A DNA stretch of 15,363 bases from Rikenella sp. (lineage in GTDB: Bacteria > Bacteroidota > Bacteroidia > Bacteroidales > Rikenellaceae). This document shows positions 6,425-12,060 of the stretch, in pieces. The position numbers and the translations under genes were made by a program. The notes under the pieces are model-generated. The model had not been told where the DNA came from, did not search any database, and worked only from the letters and a program-made list of their open reading frames with translations. Every line of letters begins with the position of its first letter. Position 1 is the first letter of the stretch. Where the stretch lies: assembly GCA_029054535.1 (NCBI GenBank), contig JAIDFC010000025.1:1-15363 (forward strand), read 5' to 3'.

Positions 6425-6988
6425 TCAGTACAACGGCTGCGCGGCAGTCGCGCGGCTGACGATCACCCCCACGGCCAAAATCCCGTGCAGGGTGTCGGCC
6501 GTAACGAGTTGTCGGATCGAGAGGGCGTATTCGCCGAACGCTCCGTATCGGATTCCGCTGCGGTAACGCAGCGTGATGTCGCGGTGGTTGGAGTAGGCGC
6601 GTCCGGTCCACCGATACTGGCCCGCCGCGCCGTCGGCGTCTGGTCGGGCGAGCGGAATATCGATAGTATCGACCCAATATCGTTTGTCCGGCGCGACGCC
6701 TTTGATCTCGAGCGGCAGATCGGCATACGGAAAGTCGTTCCGATGCCGCACCATGAGGTCGATCCACTGTCCGTCGTCCCTGTCGCGTGTCGCCGCCCGG
6801 CGTACCGTCGCCGAATCGGGCCGGAAGGTGAAGACGATCGCCTGCCGTCCCTGCCACCCCTCGTCCGGCAGGTCGCAGACCTCCATATAGTTCCCCCCGT
6901 CGCAACCCGTCGTCCCGACCGCCGCGGCCCATAGCAGAACCGCCGACAACCATCGCCGTCTCCCCCTAAGCCCGTTCCCCGCCGCCAT
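6425..6988 (-). CDS. gldH: Gliding-motility-type lipoprotein GldH
   Basis: A 187-residue lipoprotein. A short Arg-rich N-terminus (residues 2-12), a hydrophobic stretch (about 13-24) and a lipobox ending in TTGC (Cys about residue 29) indicate export and lipidation. The mature part follows the GldH pattern: HRNDFPYADLPLEI, then DTIDIPLARPD, GQYRWTGRAYSNHRDITLRY, and GEYALSIRQL with DTLHGILAVGVIV near the end. GldH is required for gliding and the type IX apparatus in flavobacteria, but it is kept in many non-gliding Bacteroidales, where its role is unclear. The ATG at 6988 overlaps the end of ricT by 23 bp, suggesting translational coupling. The frame is open far upstream through the ricT tail, which only reflects the stop-poor repeat there. 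Confidence 0.88.
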   Translation of the reverse strand: MAAGNGLRGRRRWLSAVLLWAAAVGTTGCDGGNYMEVCDLPDEGWQGRQAIVFTFRPDSATVRRAATRDRDDGQWIDLMVRHRNDFPYADLPLEIKGVAPDKRYWVDTIDIPLARPDADGAAGQYRWTGRAYSNHRDITLRYRSGIRYGAFGEYALSIRQLVTADTLHGILAVGVIVSRATAAQPLY

Positions 6989-8507
6989 TCCTGTGATTGC
7001 CGTTCGGATTAGAACCGCCGTTATGATTGTCGGTATTCGGTTTGGAATTGGCATTCCCCCCCGCCGGTCGCCGTCGCCGGTTGTTCGTTCCCCCTCGGGA
7101 GCTGCCGTCGGCATTCCGGTTCGTCGTCGCCAGTTCCGGACGCGCCTGTTCGGCTCCTCGCCCGTTCCCGCCGCGCTGGGCCAGCTCCGGACGGGCCGTA
7201 ACCTGTTGCGCGCTCTTCCCTCCCTGTGGTTGCTGCTGTTTTTGTTGCTGCTGCGGTTGCTGCGGCTTCTGTTGCGATTTTTGTTGTTGTTGCTGTTGTT
7301 GCGGTTTCTGTTGTTGCCGCGCCGCCTGGGTCTGGCTCTTATTCCCCCCTCTTCCGCCGCGATTCCGGTTCCGCCCCCCTCGCCCATTGTTCCGCCCGCC
7401 GCGCGAGTCGTCGAACCGCGTAATGCTCTCCTCGCCCACCACGTTCTTAATCTCCGGCTCGGCAGGGGCGCTATGCTGCGCCGCGAGCAATGCGGCATCT
7501 TCCAGCTTGTCGACCTTCTCGCCCCGCCGGTTCATGGCCACGATCTGCCGCACGCGTTCCGTGGTCAGCGGAATCATGATCGCCGTCGAATGCGGATCCG
7601 GACTGAACCACATGAGCTTCCGGAAAATATCGCTCTTCACCAAATGGTAGCTCCCGTCCGCCGCCTCCAACGGTCCGCTCAGCCGCGGGAAAGCCCGCCG
7701 CGCGTCGATATACGAATCGAGCTCGTAATTGAGGCAACACTTGAGCTTCCCGCACTGCCCGGCCAGCTTCTGCGGGTTGAGCGAGATCTCCTGATGTCTG
7801 GCCGCGCCGATAGTTACGGACGAGAAGTTGTTGATCCAGGTCGAACAGCACAGCTCCCGGCCGCACGGCGCAATGCCTCCGATCCGCCCCGCCTCCTGTC
7901 GCGCGCCGATCTGGCGCATCTCGACCCGAATCCGGAACTGTTCGGCCAGCACTTTGATGAGTTCCCGGAAGTCGACCCGCTCATCGGCGATGTAATAGAA
8001 AATCGCCTTGAGCTTATCCCCCTGATACTCGACGTCGCCGATCTTCATATTCAGATGCAGGTCGGCGGCGATCTGTCGCGACCGGATCATCGTCGGATGC
8101 TCCAGCGCAATGGCCTCCTGCCACTTTTCGATATCTCCGGGTTTGGCCTTGCGGTAGATCTTCTTGAACTCCAGCCCCTGCGGATTGAAACCGGTTCGTT
8201 TCATCTGCTTGGCGACGAGTTCGCCGCTCAGGGTAACGATCCCGATGTCGTGTCCCGGACTGGCTTCGACGGCCACGATGTCGCCGTTCCGCAGCTCCGC
8301 GCCGGTCTGATTCCGGTAGTATCCCTTGCGGGTGTTCTTGAACTGGACTTCGAAGATCTCGTTCTCGGCCAGCGGATCGGGCAGATCGGCCATCCAGTCG
8401 AAGACTTCGAGTTTATGTCCGCCCGGACAGTTGTGGGCTGTCGTTTCGCCGGTCGCTTCGTCGGTCGCGAAGCAGCAGCCTCGGGTGGTATTTTTGATAC
8501 AGGTCAT
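6966..8507 (-). CDS. ricT: RicT/YaaT-like PSP1-domain protein with long RG- and Q-rich tail
   Basis: A 513-residue protein. The N-terminus is Cys-rich (C3, C11, C12, C27, then PGGHKLEVFDWM). The PSP1 core (about 50-340) holds GIAPCGRELCCSTW (211-224) and GQCGKLKCCLNYE (250-262), the conserved cysteine clusters of the family. In Bacillus subtilis RicT works with RicA and RicF as an Fe-S complex that directs RNase Y in mRNA processing; the Bacteroidota role is less studied. Residues 365-513 are unlike the rest. They hold RGG/RGR repeats (369-388), a poly-Q block with spaced K and P (398-428), and an N/G/R-rich end. This looks disordered and RNA-binding. The start is the ATG at 8507; 40 further in-frame codons upstream overlap the promoter and are rejected. 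gldH overlaps its end by 23 bp. RicT is normally about 300-450 residues, so the tail makes it long. Confidence 0.88.
   Translation of the reverse strand: MTCIKNTTRGCCFATDEATGETTAHNCPGGHKLEVFDWMADLPDPLAENEIFEVQFKNTRKGYYRNQTGAELRNGDIVAVEASPGHDIGIVTLSGELVAKQMKRTGFNPQGLEFKKIYRKAKPGDIEKWQEAIALEHPTMIRSRQIAADLHLNMKIGDVEYQGDKLKAIFYYIADERVDFRELIKVLAEQFRIRVEMRQIGARQEAGRIGGIAPCGRELCCSTWINNFSSVTIGAARHQEISLNPQKLAGQCGKLKCCLNYELDSYIDARRAFPRLSGPLEAADGSYHLVKSDIFRKLMWFSPDPHSTAIMIPLTTERVRQIVAMNRRGEKVDKLEDAALLAAQHSAPAEPEIKNVVGEESITRFDDSRGGRNNGRGGRNRNRGGRGGNKSQTQAARQQQKPQQQQQQQKSQQKPQQPQQQQKQQQPQGGKSAQQVTARPELAQRGGNGRGAEQARPELATTNRNADGSSRGGTNNRRRRPAGGNANSKPNTDNHNGGSNPNGNHRNGGGERA
7224..7316 (-). repeat. In-frame CAG/CAA repeat encoding poly-glutamine
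   Basis: Within the ricT tail (residues 398-428) the coding strand is a run of CAA and CAG codons broken by AAA/AAG and CCG/CCA/CCT. It encodes Q-rich tracts of up to seven consecutive glutamines. Mixed codons argue that the amino acids, not just a slipping microsatellite, have been kept. Its length is likely to vary between strains. Confidence 0.7.
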
Positions 8508-8572
8508 GGTTGTTGCATAGTTAGACAAGGGCGGTTTCGCCGCTATGCGCCACAGCGGCCCCCTGGAATATG

Positions 8573-8603
8573 CAAAGGTATGATTCTTACAGCACTTCTG
8601 CAA
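8573..8603 (-). promoter_or_regulatory. Predicted promoter for ricT-gldH-trmB-ispH
   Basis: Read on the minus strand, TTGC (8603-8600) is followed after exactly 19 bases by TACCTTTG (8580-8573). This fits the Bacteroidota sigma-ABfr consensus of a TTTG-like -33 box, 19-bp spacing and TAnnTTTG. It lies over the end of folC. The implied leader is about 60 nt and can form a GCCGCT/AGCGGC hairpin before the ricT ATG. The call is a match to a known consensus, with no expression evidence. Confidence 0.7.
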
Positions 8604-9861
8604 CCGTGAAGGTGCTGCCTCCCACAAAGATGAGGTCGCCGGCGGCGGCCTGAGCGCGAGCCGAAGCCAATGCTTCCGGGACGGTCCGGCAGACTTCGCC
8701 GTGTAGTCCGGCGTGTCGGGCGCGGGCGGCCAGCTCTTCCGCCGGCAGGGCCCGAGGCAGCGATGCCTGGGTGAAGATATAGTGTGCCTCGCGCGGCAAC
8801 AAGGGCAGGATATGGTCCAAATCTTTATCCGCCACTACGCCTAAGACGAAGTAGAGCTTTTCGTAGGATTGCCGTTCGAGCTGCCCGGTTACGAAGGTCA
8901 GCCCGGCTTCGTTATGTCCGGTGTCGCAGATGATCGGACAGGGATCCGCCGCGGTGTCGATCCGCTGCCACCGTCCCGGAACCCGCGCTTCGGCCAGTCC
9001 GCGCCGCACCTCCATCGTCGTCAGCGGCCGCGGCAGCCGCTCGGTCAGGGTGTCCAGCGCGGCGAGGGCGGTGCAGAGGTTCCGCTGCTGATAGTCTCCC
9101 TCCATGCCGAGTTGCAGCTCGAACCGATAGCCGTCCAGGAGGTTCTCGACCTCGAATAGCCGCCCCGCATGCCCTGCGCACCGGTACCGCTGGTCGGCAA
9201 ACGCGATCGGCGCGCCGACTTCCCTCGCCCGGTCGATGAAGACGGGTGCGGTCTCGGGCTGAAACTCGCCCACCACGACCGGCACGCCGGTCTTGATAAT
9301 CCCGGCTTTTTCGCGCGCGATCTTCGGCAGCGTATCCCCCAGAAACTGCATGTGGTCGGGGCTGATGTTGGTAATCACGCTCGCCTCGGGCGCGATGACG
9401 TTCGTACAGTCGAGTCTTCCCCCCATCCCGACCTCCACGACGGCGATCTCGACTCCTTGCGTGCGGAAAAAATCGAAGGCCAGGACGGTCGTGATCTCGA
9501 AAAACGAGGGCCTCAGCCGTTCGATCTCGGGCCGCATCCGCTCGACGAACTCGACGACGGCCCGCTCGGGAATCATCTGTCCGTCGACTTGTATCCGCTC
9601 GCGAAAATCCCTCAAGTGCGGCGAGGTGTACAACCCGACGCGGTATCCGGCTTCGCGCAGCACGGCATAAAGCATCTGCGAAACAGACCCTTTGCCGTTG
9701 GTCCCGCCCACGTGCACGCTCCGAAAGGCGCGGTGCGGATGGTCGAGCAGCTGGTTGAGGGCATGGGTGTTCTCCAATCCCTCTTTGTATGCGCCGCTGC
9801 CGACTTGCTGGAACATCGGGGCGGCAGCGTACAGGTATTCGATGGCTTCGGTGTAGTTCAT
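8587..9861 (-). CDS. folC: Bifunctional folylpolyglutamate synthase / dihydrofolate synthase
   Basis: A 424-residue Mur-ligase-family enzyme that adds glutamate to dihydropteroate and to folates in the cytoplasm. The P-loop is GGTNGKGS (52-59), followed by YTSPHLRDFRERI (78-90). EVGMGGRLDCTN (143-154) and SPDHMQFLG (167-175) supply metal ligands. K185 in REKAGIIK is the lysine that is carbamylated in this family. RVPGRWQ (293-299) and DTGHNEAG (313-320; the family norm is D-x-AHN) belong to the C-terminal domain, and the protein ends in FVGGSTFTVAEVL. It is first in a run of five minus-strand genes. The start MNYTEAIEYLY is typical for Bacteroidota. The 79-bp gap to ricT contains the leader of the next unit. 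No TAnnTTTG box was found upstream, where the repeat region begins. Confidence 0.95.
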   Translation of the reverse strand: MNYTEAIEYLYAAAPMFQQVGSGAYKEGLENTHALNQLLDHPHRAFRSVHVGGTNGKGSVSQMLYAVLREAGYRVGLYTSPHLRDFRERIQVDGQMIPERAVVEFVERMRPEIERLRPSFFEITTVLAFDFFRTQGVEIAVVEVGMGGRLDCTNVIAPEASVITNISPDHMQFLGDTLPKIAREKAGIIKTGVPVVVGEFQPETAPVFIDRAREVGAPIAFADQRYRCAGHAGRLFEVENLLDGYRFELQLGMEGDYQQRNLCTALAALDTLTERLPRPLTTMEVRRGLAEARVPGRWQRIDTAADPCPIICDTGHNEAGLTFVTGQLERQSYEKLYFVLGVVADKDLDHILPLLPREAHYIFTQASLPRALPAEELAARARHAGLHGEVCRTVPEALASARAQAAAGDLIFVGGSTFTVAEVL

Positions 9862-9954
9862 GGTCGTCGGGATCGGTTTTGTTGTCGGATTTTCGTGGTT
9901 TGTTAAACGCGCTGTGTTGCCTTTTTTGTAGGGGTTTTCAGTGCAGGTTTAAGC

Positions 9955-9980
9955 GATACGGAGTATCTTTTGTGGGGTTT
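9955..9980 (+). repeat. Triloop hairpin with T-rich tail
   Basis: GATAC-gga-GTATC (9955-9967) is followed by TTTTGTGGGGTTTTGG. The tail runs directly into module E at 9981, exactly as the corresponding hairpin does before 14400. Confidence 0.5.
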
Positions 9981-10030
9981 TGGTTGCCGGACGGCCCAAG
10001 CAATGCGAAGCATTGCAAGCCCACCGCGGG
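9981..10030. repeat. 50-bp repeat module E, copy 1
   Basis: Aligned base for base with 14400-14449, this differs mainly inside a triloop hairpin. Here it is GCAATGC-gaa-GCATTGC (10000-10016), and in the other copy GCAAAAC-gca-GTTTTGC, so both changed stem positions are compensated on the other arm. The flanks TCGGACGGCC-like and GCAAGCCCACCGCGGG are shared. The loop closes as GCGAAGC, a sequence known to form an exceptionally stable DNA mini-hairpin. Confidence 0.75.
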
Positions 10031-10060
10031 GCCCCGTCGGGGCTTTTGTTGGGGTTCTTT
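10031..10060 (+). repeat. Triloop hairpin GCCCC-gtc-GGGGC with T-rich tail
   Basis: The hairpin 10031-10043 is followed by TTTTGTTGGGGTTCTTT, the same tail as the terminator-like module at 125-155. It directly follows module E. Confidence 0.5.
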
Positions 10061-10072
10061 CTGCCTTATTTG

Positions 10073-10096
10073 GCGGCCCCGCGCGGGAGCGCAGTC
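10073..10096. repeat. 24-bp fragment of the GC-rich repeat, identical to 14644-14667
   Basis: The 24 bases are identical to 14644-14667 and contain the palindrome CCCGCGCGGG. In both places a nested hairpin with linker CGCCTAAAGA and then module C follow downstream, so the modules keep a fixed order. Confidence 0.7.
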
Positions 10097-10120
10097 AAAG
10101 TGTGTATTTTAAGCGCGCCC

Positions 10121-10175
10121 CGCCTAAAGAGGGAAATCAAACCGATAAACGGGAGTTTATCGGGAATGATTTCCC
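10121..10175. repeat. Nested hairpin repeat, copy B3
   Basis: Linker CGCCTAAAGA (10121-10130) is followed by GGGAAATCA (10131-10139) pairing with TGATTTCCC (10167-10175). Inside, CCGATAAAC (10142-10150) pairs with GTTTATCGG (10155-10163) around loop GGGA. All 18 base pairs are perfect. The outer GC stem is imperfect here (CGCG 10114-10117 with 10182-10185). The stem sequences differ from the other copies. Confidence 0.8.
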
Positions 10176-10187
10176 AAGGCACGCGGT

Positions 10188-10220
10188 CCAAGCAGGTAGG
10201 GTAGAGGCTGCCCGGTTCGG
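10188..10220. repeat. 33-bp repeat module C, copy 1
   Basis: This matches 14770-14802 at 30 of 33 positions, with core GGTAGAGGCTGC flanked by AAGCAGGTA and CGGTTCGG. A third fragment at 10636-10651 keeps GGGTAGAAGCTGCCC. In both full copies it directly follows a nested hairpin. Confidence 0.7.
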
Positions 10221-10231
10221 GTGCCGAGCGG

Positions 10232-10314
10232 AACCGTCGCCCGCCCGCTTGAAGAGGAATTTCAAAAGTTTCGCTCTCGGCGAAATCTTTATGAAATTCC
10301 CGCTGGCGACGGTT
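10232..10314. repeat. Nested hairpin repeat, copy B2
   Basis: The outer stem is AACCGTCGCC (10232-10241) with GGCGACGGTT (10305-10314), 10 bp perfect. The middle stem is GGAATTTCA (10256-10264) with TGAAATTCC (10292-10300), perfect. The inner stem is AAAGTTTCGC (10265-10274) with GCGAAA-t-CTTT (10280-10290), loop TCTCG. The linker reads CGCTTGAAGA. The core repeats that of B1 (49-125), while the outer stem has changed on both arms. Confidence 0.8.
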
Positions 10315-10338
10315 ATCAGAGCGATTCGGTATGTAGAT

Positions 10339-10426
10339 CGACCGACGCCGGCGGAGTAGCAAGAGAACGAAGTGAACGTTGCGCCCTCCGCGTGGGGGCG
10401 GCGTCGGTCGCGCGACTTTCAGTCGC
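10339..10426. repeat. Rod-like repeat module F, copy 1, with adjoining triloop hairpin
   Basis: CGACCGACGCCG (10339-10350) pairs perfectly with CGGCGTCGGTCG (10399-10410). Inside it GCGGAG (10351-10356) pairs with CTCCGC (10386-10391), and a GCAA/TTGC element surrounds a CGAAGTGA apex. The triloop GCGACT-ttc-AGTCGC (10412-10426) follows at once. The same arrangement with other stem bases occurs at 14795-14885. Confidence 0.7.
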
Positions 10427-10471
10427 AGTTTATAGCAAAGCAGCGAATTCATTTCGCGTGCGGCCAAGGAT

Positions 10472-10593
10472 GTTTTGGAATTAAAAAGGGCCGTAGCCAG
10501 CGGGGCTATTCCAAGCAAATTCCAGTTTTCGAGTGCCGAGCGGCACCGGTCCGCCGCTGGGGGAGGCGGCGACCCGCGCGACCGTAGGTCGCG
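10472..10593. repeat. Intergenic repeat module D, copy 2, ending in a triloop hairpin
   Basis: This aligns with 195-290 and 15071-15182. It shares GTTTTGGAATTA, GCCAGCGG, TTCCAG and then GAGTGCCGAGCGGCACCGG with copy 3. GTGCC-gagc-GGCAC (10533-10546) forms a hairpin present in copies 2 and 3. The module ends with CGCGACC-gta-GGTCGCG (10577-10593). Between these, CCGCCGC and GGCGGCG flank a G-rich loop. Confidence 0.65.
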
Positions 10594-10932
10594 GTTTTCT
10601 TTGAACAGAATCGGGCCGGAGGCTTAATAAATATTAGGGTAGAAGCTGCCCATAAAAGACGCCGTGCGTCCCTCCCGATGGGCGGCGTTTGGCTCGCCCG
10701 ACTCTCCAAGCCGGAATGATCGAGTCAAGAACTACATTTTTTCGCGTGCTGAGCACCGGGTCGTCGCTCGGGGTAGCTGCGACTCGCCCGCCCGTTTCGG
10801 TCTCGCAGGCTGTGGCTCGGTATCGCTCGGCACGCGAAACTTGGCCTTTCTCGCCGGACTGAGCGTACCCAGCAGCATCGCCAGCAACCGCGATGCTGCG
10901 CATCGCTCGGCCTGAAATCCCGGGCCGATGGT

Positions 10933-11910
10933 TTAGACCACCCCCTCGCGCAAGATGTCGTGGATGTGGATGATGCCGCAGTAGGCGTCGCCCTGTTCCG
11001 GGTCGACGACCAGCAGTTGCGTGATTTTGTTCTGTTCCATCATGCGGAACGCCTTGATCGCCAGCTCGTCCGCCGCGATGGTCTTCGGCGCGGGCGACAT
11101 GATGTCCCGCGCGCGGACCGTTGCGATGTCGCGACCGCTCTGGAGCATCCGCCTCAGGTCTCCGTCCGTAACGATCCCCACCAGTCGCCCCGACTCCGGT
11201 TCGACTACCGCTGTGGCCCCGAGCCGTTTGCCCGAGATCTCGATGATGACCGTGTTCAGGTCCGCTTCCGGCTCCACCCGCGGCGCCCCTTCGCTGGACA
11301 TGATGTCGCGTACGCGGGTGTAGAGCTTCTTGCCCAATGCCCCGCCGGGGTGGAACCGTGCGAAGTCCTCGGCCGTGAACCCCCGCATCTTGAGCAGCGT
11401 CATCGCCAGCGCGTCCCCCATCACCAGTTGCGCCGTGGTGCTGGAGGTCGGTGCGAGGTTGTTCGGACACGCCTCTTCGGCCACCGTCGTGTTCAGGATG
11501 CGGTCGCTGTGCTGGGCCAGGAACGAGTCGAGGTTGCCCACCATTCCGATCAGCAGGTTTCCCATCTGGCGGATGAACGGCACCAGGACCTTGATCTCGG
11601 GCGAGTTGCCGCTTTTCGAGATGCAGATCACGATGTCGTCCGGCAGGATGATCCCCAGGTCGCCGTGGATGGCGTCGGCGGCGTGCATGAAGACCGCCGG
11701 CTGACCCGTCGAGTTGAGCGTCGCCACGATCTTGTTGGCGATGATGGCGCTTTTGCCGATCCCGGTGATGATGAGCCGTCCGCGGCTGTGGAAAATCGTT
11801 TCGGCGATCTCGACGAAACGTTCGTCGATGTATCCTTCGAGCCGTTCGACGGCCGCGCACTCGGTGCGGACGATCTGCCGGGCGAAGGCGATAGTCTGTT
11901 CGGGATTCAC
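10933..11910 (-). CDS. kdsD: Arabinose-5-phosphate isomerase, KdsD/KpsF/GutQ family
   Basis: A 325-residue SIS plus twin-CBS protein that converts ribulose 5-phosphate to arabinose 5-phosphate for Kdo and lipopolysaccharide synthesis. The SIS domain (about 20-195) carries GIGKSA (K53), SKSGNSPE (E105), EEACPNN (E146) and FHPGGALG (H187). These match E. coli KdsD K59, E111, E152 and H193 with one constant offset of six, so the active site looks complete. Two CBS domains span about 203-262 and 268-323. The best start is a GTG at 11910; no suitable ATG fits the family N-terminus. The predicted -7 box is only 23 bp upstream, so the mRNA leader must be very short. The gene is divergent from recQ and monocistronic in this view, with repeats downstream. 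Other Kdo genes are not in the window. Confidence 0.93.
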   Translation of the reverse strand: MNPEQTIAFARQIVRTECAAVERLEGYIDERFVEIAETIFHSRGRLIITGIGKSAIIANKIVATLNSTGQPAVFMHAADAIHGDLGIILPDDIVICISKSGNSPEIKVLVPFIRQMGNLLIGMVGNLDSFLAQHSDRILNTTVAEEACPNNLAPTSSTTAQLVMGDALAMTLLKMRGFTAEDFARFHPGGALGKKLYTRVRDIMSSEGAPRVEPEADLNTVIIEISGKRLGATAVVEPESGRLVGIVTDGDLRRMLQSGRDIATVRARDIMSPAPKTIAADELAIKAFRMMEQNKITQLLVVDPEQGDAYCGIIHIHDILREGVV

Positions 11911-11932
11911 TTTTTTCTGTGGAATTTTTGAG

Positions 11933-11970
11933 CAAAGGTAGTTGGAATTTGCGAAAAATAGCTACCTTTA
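11933..11970. promoter_or_regulatory. Symmetric divergent promoters for kdsD and recQ
   Basis: On the minus strand TACCTTTG (11940-11933) is a perfect TAnnTTTG -7 box for kdsD. On the plus strand TACCTTTA (11963-11970), with TTGG (11942-11945) 17 bp upstream, is the matching box for recQ. The two form a perfect 8-bp inverted repeat, AAAGGTAG/CTACCTTT. The regions between the boxes overlap, so polymerase binding for one gene should hinder the other. Confidence 0.65.
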
Positions 11971-11976
11971 TTGTTG

Positions 11977-12031
11977 CCCGCGCCGACCGAATCGGCCCTC
12001 CGCCGCGGAGGGAAACGACCGGCGCAGCGGG
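11977..12031 (+). promoter_or_regulatory. Structured 5' leader of recQ
   Basis: The roughly 85-nt predicted leader can fold. GCGCCG (11980-11985) pairs with CGGCGC (12020-12025), helped by CCCG/CGGG outside. CCCTCC (11996-12001) pairs with GGAGGG (12007-12012) inside. No known riboswitch was recognised. The leader may only shape mRNA stability, or hide the weak ribosome site, which lies 30 bp further on. Confidence 0.4.
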
Positions 12032-12060
12032 TTCCGTAGATAGAGATTCTGAAAGATACT

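Larger units (their letters stand above)
9862..10932. other. 1.07-kb non-coding mosaic of repeat modules between folC and kdsD
   Basis: No credible gene was found; the short ORFs here follow the repeats and are not conserved in kind. The region is a chain of modules listed separately: triloop plus T-rich tail, 50-bp module E, nested hairpins B3 and B2, module C, rod F1 and module D2. The last 290 bp (10636-10930) hold a fragment of module C (10636-10651), a 10-bp stem TTTCGCGTGC/GCACGCGAAA spanning 10740-10839, and two overlapping hairpins at 10872-10906. No terminator for kdsD is obvious. Confidence 0.7.

Noticed and set aside
6425..7498. Long N-terminal extension of gldH (357 codons)
   Set aside because: The extra 170 codons read the ricT poly-Q/RGG repeat in another frame; the ATG at 6988 gives a proper lipoprotein signal peptide.
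8508..8627. 40-codon upstream extension of ricT
   Set aside because: It overlaps the predicted promoter and leader and folC; the family starts near MTCIKNTTRGCCF-like sequence.
9862..10932. tRNA, 6S, RNase P, tmRNA or CRISPR array in the large gaps
   Set aside because: No tRNA T-loop/acceptor pattern, no known RNA core motifs, and repeats are not regularly spaced with unique spacers.
10634..11935. 433-codon ORF overlapping kdsD
   Set aside because: His/Arg/Gly-rich composition typical of an out-of-frame reading; kdsD has complete active-site motifs.
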